Positions 62,770 through 64,000 of a stretch of DNA of 64,000 nucleotides are shown here, one piece after another. This DNA is from Rhizobium leguminosarum (GTDB lineage: Bacteria > Pseudomonadota > Alphaproteobacteria > Rhizobiales > Rhizobiaceae). The stretch is from positions 310,001 to 374,000 of the forward strand of contig NZ_JAGIOR010000003.1 in assembly GCF_017876795.1 (NCBI RefSeq), given 5' to 3'. The position numbers and the translations under genes are program-made. The first letter of the stretch is position 1. Every line of letters starts with the position of its first letter. The notes beneath the pieces were generated by a model. The model was not told the DNA's origin and searched no databases. It saw only the letters and a list, made by a program, of their open reading frames with translations.

Positions 62770-63105
62770 ATGGAAAACCACAGCGTCAAAGCCGATGGAA
62801 ACGGCGCGATCGACGTCAACGGCCAAGTGTCACCGGTCACCTATACCGTCAGCCTCAAGGCGCACTCCTACGAGGTCGACATCCGCCTGATGGCGCCGCG
62901 GGACTGGCTGCTGCAAAGAGGTTTCGAGCGGGATGCCGTTCTGGTCAGCCAGAGCGGCGCGCGCATTCCAGTCTATCACGACAGCGCCCGCCTCGATCCC
63001 GCCGACACGATTTCGATCGAGCTGACGGCGCGGGACGACAGCTGCACCAGTGAAGTGGACCTGATGCGCAAATACCCCGAGTTCGACAGCGCCAGCACTG
63101 CATAA
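62770..63105 (+). CDS. Hypothetical protein, 111 residues
   Basis: A soluble protein with alternating beta pattern (SPVTYTVSLKAHSYEVDIRL, ERDAVLVSQSGARIPVYHDS, DTISIELTARDD). The ATG at 62770 follows GGAGGCGAG with 7-base spacing, a clear ribosome site. No family is recognised. One Cys near the C-terminus (SCTSEVDL). It stands alone, convergent with the small-protein pair at 63134-63500. Confidence 0.65.
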   Translation: MENHSVKADGNGAIDVNGQVSPVTYTVSLKAHSYEVDIRLMAPRDWLLQRGFERDAVLVSQSGARIPVYHDSARLDPADTISIELTARDDSCTSEVDLMRKYPEFDSASTA

Positions 63106-63133
63106 AACACGCTCGGAGGGTGCCCGCGACCTG

Positions 63134-63307
63134 TTATTTTCGAGAGAGCTTTTGCGACGCAGCGAAGGCGCGGCCGATGTCGAAGGAGGGCGGCTGCACC
63201 GGCGCGCGGGGATCGCGGAAAACCAGCCCGACGAGATTGTCGACGACGAGGATGAAGCCGAGCGCGACACCGAGGTAGAGCAGTGCGGCGATGACGAGGA
63301 GTGACAT
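63134..63307 (-). CDS. Small single-pass membrane protein, 57 residues
   Basis: MSLLVIAALLYLGVALGFIL is one transmembrane helix, followed by a short cytoplasmic or periplasmic tail with DPRAPVQPPSFDIGRAF. The ATG at 63307 has AGAGG 7 bases upstream; the upstream ATG at 63313 overlaps that site. It follows the stop of a 60-residue gene by 10 bases, so the two are probably one transcript. Function unknown. Confidence 0.6.
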   Translation of the reverse strand: MSLLVIAALLYLGVALGFILVVDNLVGLVFRDPRAPVQPPSFDIGRAFAASQKLSRK

Positions 63308-63317
63308 CTCCATCCCT

Positions 63318-63500
63318 CTAGACGATCGCGGCCGAAGCGCGGTCGCCGGCTGCAACGAGCAGGACGGAGAGAATATCGGTATGGCCGACGTTCATGGAAA
63401 CTTCCCCGGTTTCGCCATAAACAGCCAATGTTTGTTCTTGTTCCCGGTTATCGGGCGAGGGCTCAACTTTTTTGGGAAGCCTCAAAGCTTGCAGCGTCAT
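63318..63500 (-). CDS. Small hypothetical protein, 60 residues
   Basis: It begins MTLQALRLPKKVEPSPDNRE and ends NVGHTDILSVLLVAAGDRAS AAIV. GAGG lies 4 bases before the ATG at 63500. Its stop forms part of the ribosome site of the next small gene. No domain is recognised. It is kept as a gene because of the tight spacing and ribosome site, but it could be a spurious frame. Confidence 0.4.
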   Translation of the reverse strand: MTLQALRLPKKVEPSPDNREQEQTLAVYGETGEVSMNVGHTDILSVLLVAAGDRASAAIV

Positions 63501-63586
63501 CCGGCCTCTGTTCACCCCCGCATGGAAGCCCATCCCCTGCAAGTTCGATAATGCACAACTAATTCAATCTTATGACAAAAAGCATC

Positions 63587-63614
63587 AAAGGGCGCCGCGA
63601 CGACGCCCTTTTTT
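63587..63614. terminator. Terminator-like hairpin downstream of the DUF2934 gene
   Basis: AAAGGGCG (63587-63594) pairs with CGCCCTTT (63604-63611). A six-T run on the plus strand (63609-63614) would also suit a plus-strand transcript. It lies about 25 bases beyond the DUF2934 stop. Confidence 0.6.
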
Positions 63615-63638
63615 AATCCAGCTGCTTGATTTCGGTAT

Positions 63639-63893
63639 TCAGAGCGCCGTTTTGCGGCTCGCGGTCCGTTTCGGGGCCGGTGTCACGACGCCGTTGGTCT
63701 TGCTGCCCGCGACGCTGCGCTTCGCCTTGGGCTTGACTTCCTTGCCGTCGGAAGAGGCAGCAGAGCTTTCGAGCACCTCGCGCTCGTGTCGTGCCTGATC
63801 CCAATGGATGGATTCTCGCCCTGTCGGATAGCCCTCGTCTTCCCAGAGGGCGTATGCACGTTTTTTGATCCACTCGTCTCGAGTTTCTGCCAT
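63639..63893 (-). CDS. DUF2934 protein
   Basis: An 84-residue protein. The DUF2934 motif fills the N-terminal half (WIKKRAYALWEDEGYPTGRE then SIHWDQARHER) and a Lys/Ala-rich basic tail (KPKAKRSVAGSKTNGVV) follows. These small proteins are common in rhizobia and Bradyrhizobium; the function is not established. GGAG is 7 bases before the ATG at 63893. Confidence 0.88.
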   Translation of the reverse strand: MAETRDEWIKKRAYALWEDEGYPTGRESIHWDQARHEREVLESSAASSDGKEVKPKAKRSVAGSKTNGVVTPAPKRTASRKTAL

Positions 63894-64000
63894 CGCTGAT
63901 CTCCAGTCACATGATGCCGTCGTTCGAACGCGATACTGATAGGATGGTTCCAGAGGAACGGAACTCTTTCAAGCGAAATCGCCCTGCAACCGGAAATAAT

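Noticed and set aside
62574-63053. Plus-strand frame from ATG 62574
   Set aside because: Only the first 45 residues look protein-like, and it overlaps the better-supported 62770 gene out of frame.

Overview
The window looks like one replicon segment of a Rhizobium of the leguminosarum/etli group. This is inferred from the gene content and from the high-GC codon use of the core genes. The content includes an agpT-agaL1-agpABCD-agaL2 alpha-galactoside locus and a pcaR-pcaIJF locus, both laid out as in Sinorhizobium meliloti. It also includes typical rhizobial small proteins (DUF2934, DUF3175, DUF3606), IS3-type remnants and dispersed palindromes. Several of these loci sit on chromids in relatives, so a large secondary replicon is likely but not proven.

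Region by region. 1-7 kb: a secreted-protein fragment, a PAP2 phosphatase, a large FAD/GcvT-type demethylating dehydrogenase, an MscS channel with a cyclic-nucleotide-like domain, gene remnants, and a three-gene XRE operon. 7-18.4 kb: a methyltransferase, then the alpha-galactoside regulon (AraC regulator, two GH4 alpha-galactosidases and a five-domain Opp-type ABC importer), closed by a strong terminator. 18.4-24.1 kb: a decayed island with two intact hypothetical genes and at least six broken ones (IS3, DUF3606, a peptidoglycan-binding tail, DUF4105, a deoxyribosyltransferase-like gene and an N-terminally open fragment), plus a 24-bp tandem repeat. 24.2-26.3 kb: a Prc-type tail-specific protease.

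26.5-33.6 kb is the most interesting part. A YcaO enzyme overlaps a TfuA protein. The two are followed in the same direction by an HExxH metalloprotease and two small proteins with strong ribosome sites, and preceded by a 999-residue cyclase-like/ATPase regulator. YcaO-TfuA pairs install backbone thioamides, so this is a candidate uncharacterised peptide- or protein-modification operon. Nearly identical palindromic repeats lie at both ends and supply the stop codons of the bordering genes.

33.8-42.4 kb: a GH51 arabinofuranosidase with a complete Opp-type importer and an ArsR-like regulator with its own dyad operator. 42.4-45.5 kb: a divergent di-haem peroxidase and an acid phosphatase/phospholipase C-like enzyme. 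45.5-49 kb: PcaR with pcaIJF (beta-ketoadipate to succinyl-CoA and acetyl-CoA), with a perfect 10+10 dyad between them. 49-57.5 kb: GNAT, MFS, SDR, GlgX, topoisomerase IB overlapping a LigD-type polymerase, GST and two small basic proteins.

57.6-60.3 kb: a LysR/DoxX/NmrA cassette bounded by 26-bp imperfect inverted repeats and exact 8-bp direct repeats, which is the signature of a transposed unit. It carries no transposase. 60.3-64 kb: an IS3 remnant, a nucleotidyltransferase-fold gene with two near-identical dyad repeats upstream, an orphan terminator and several small conserved proteins.
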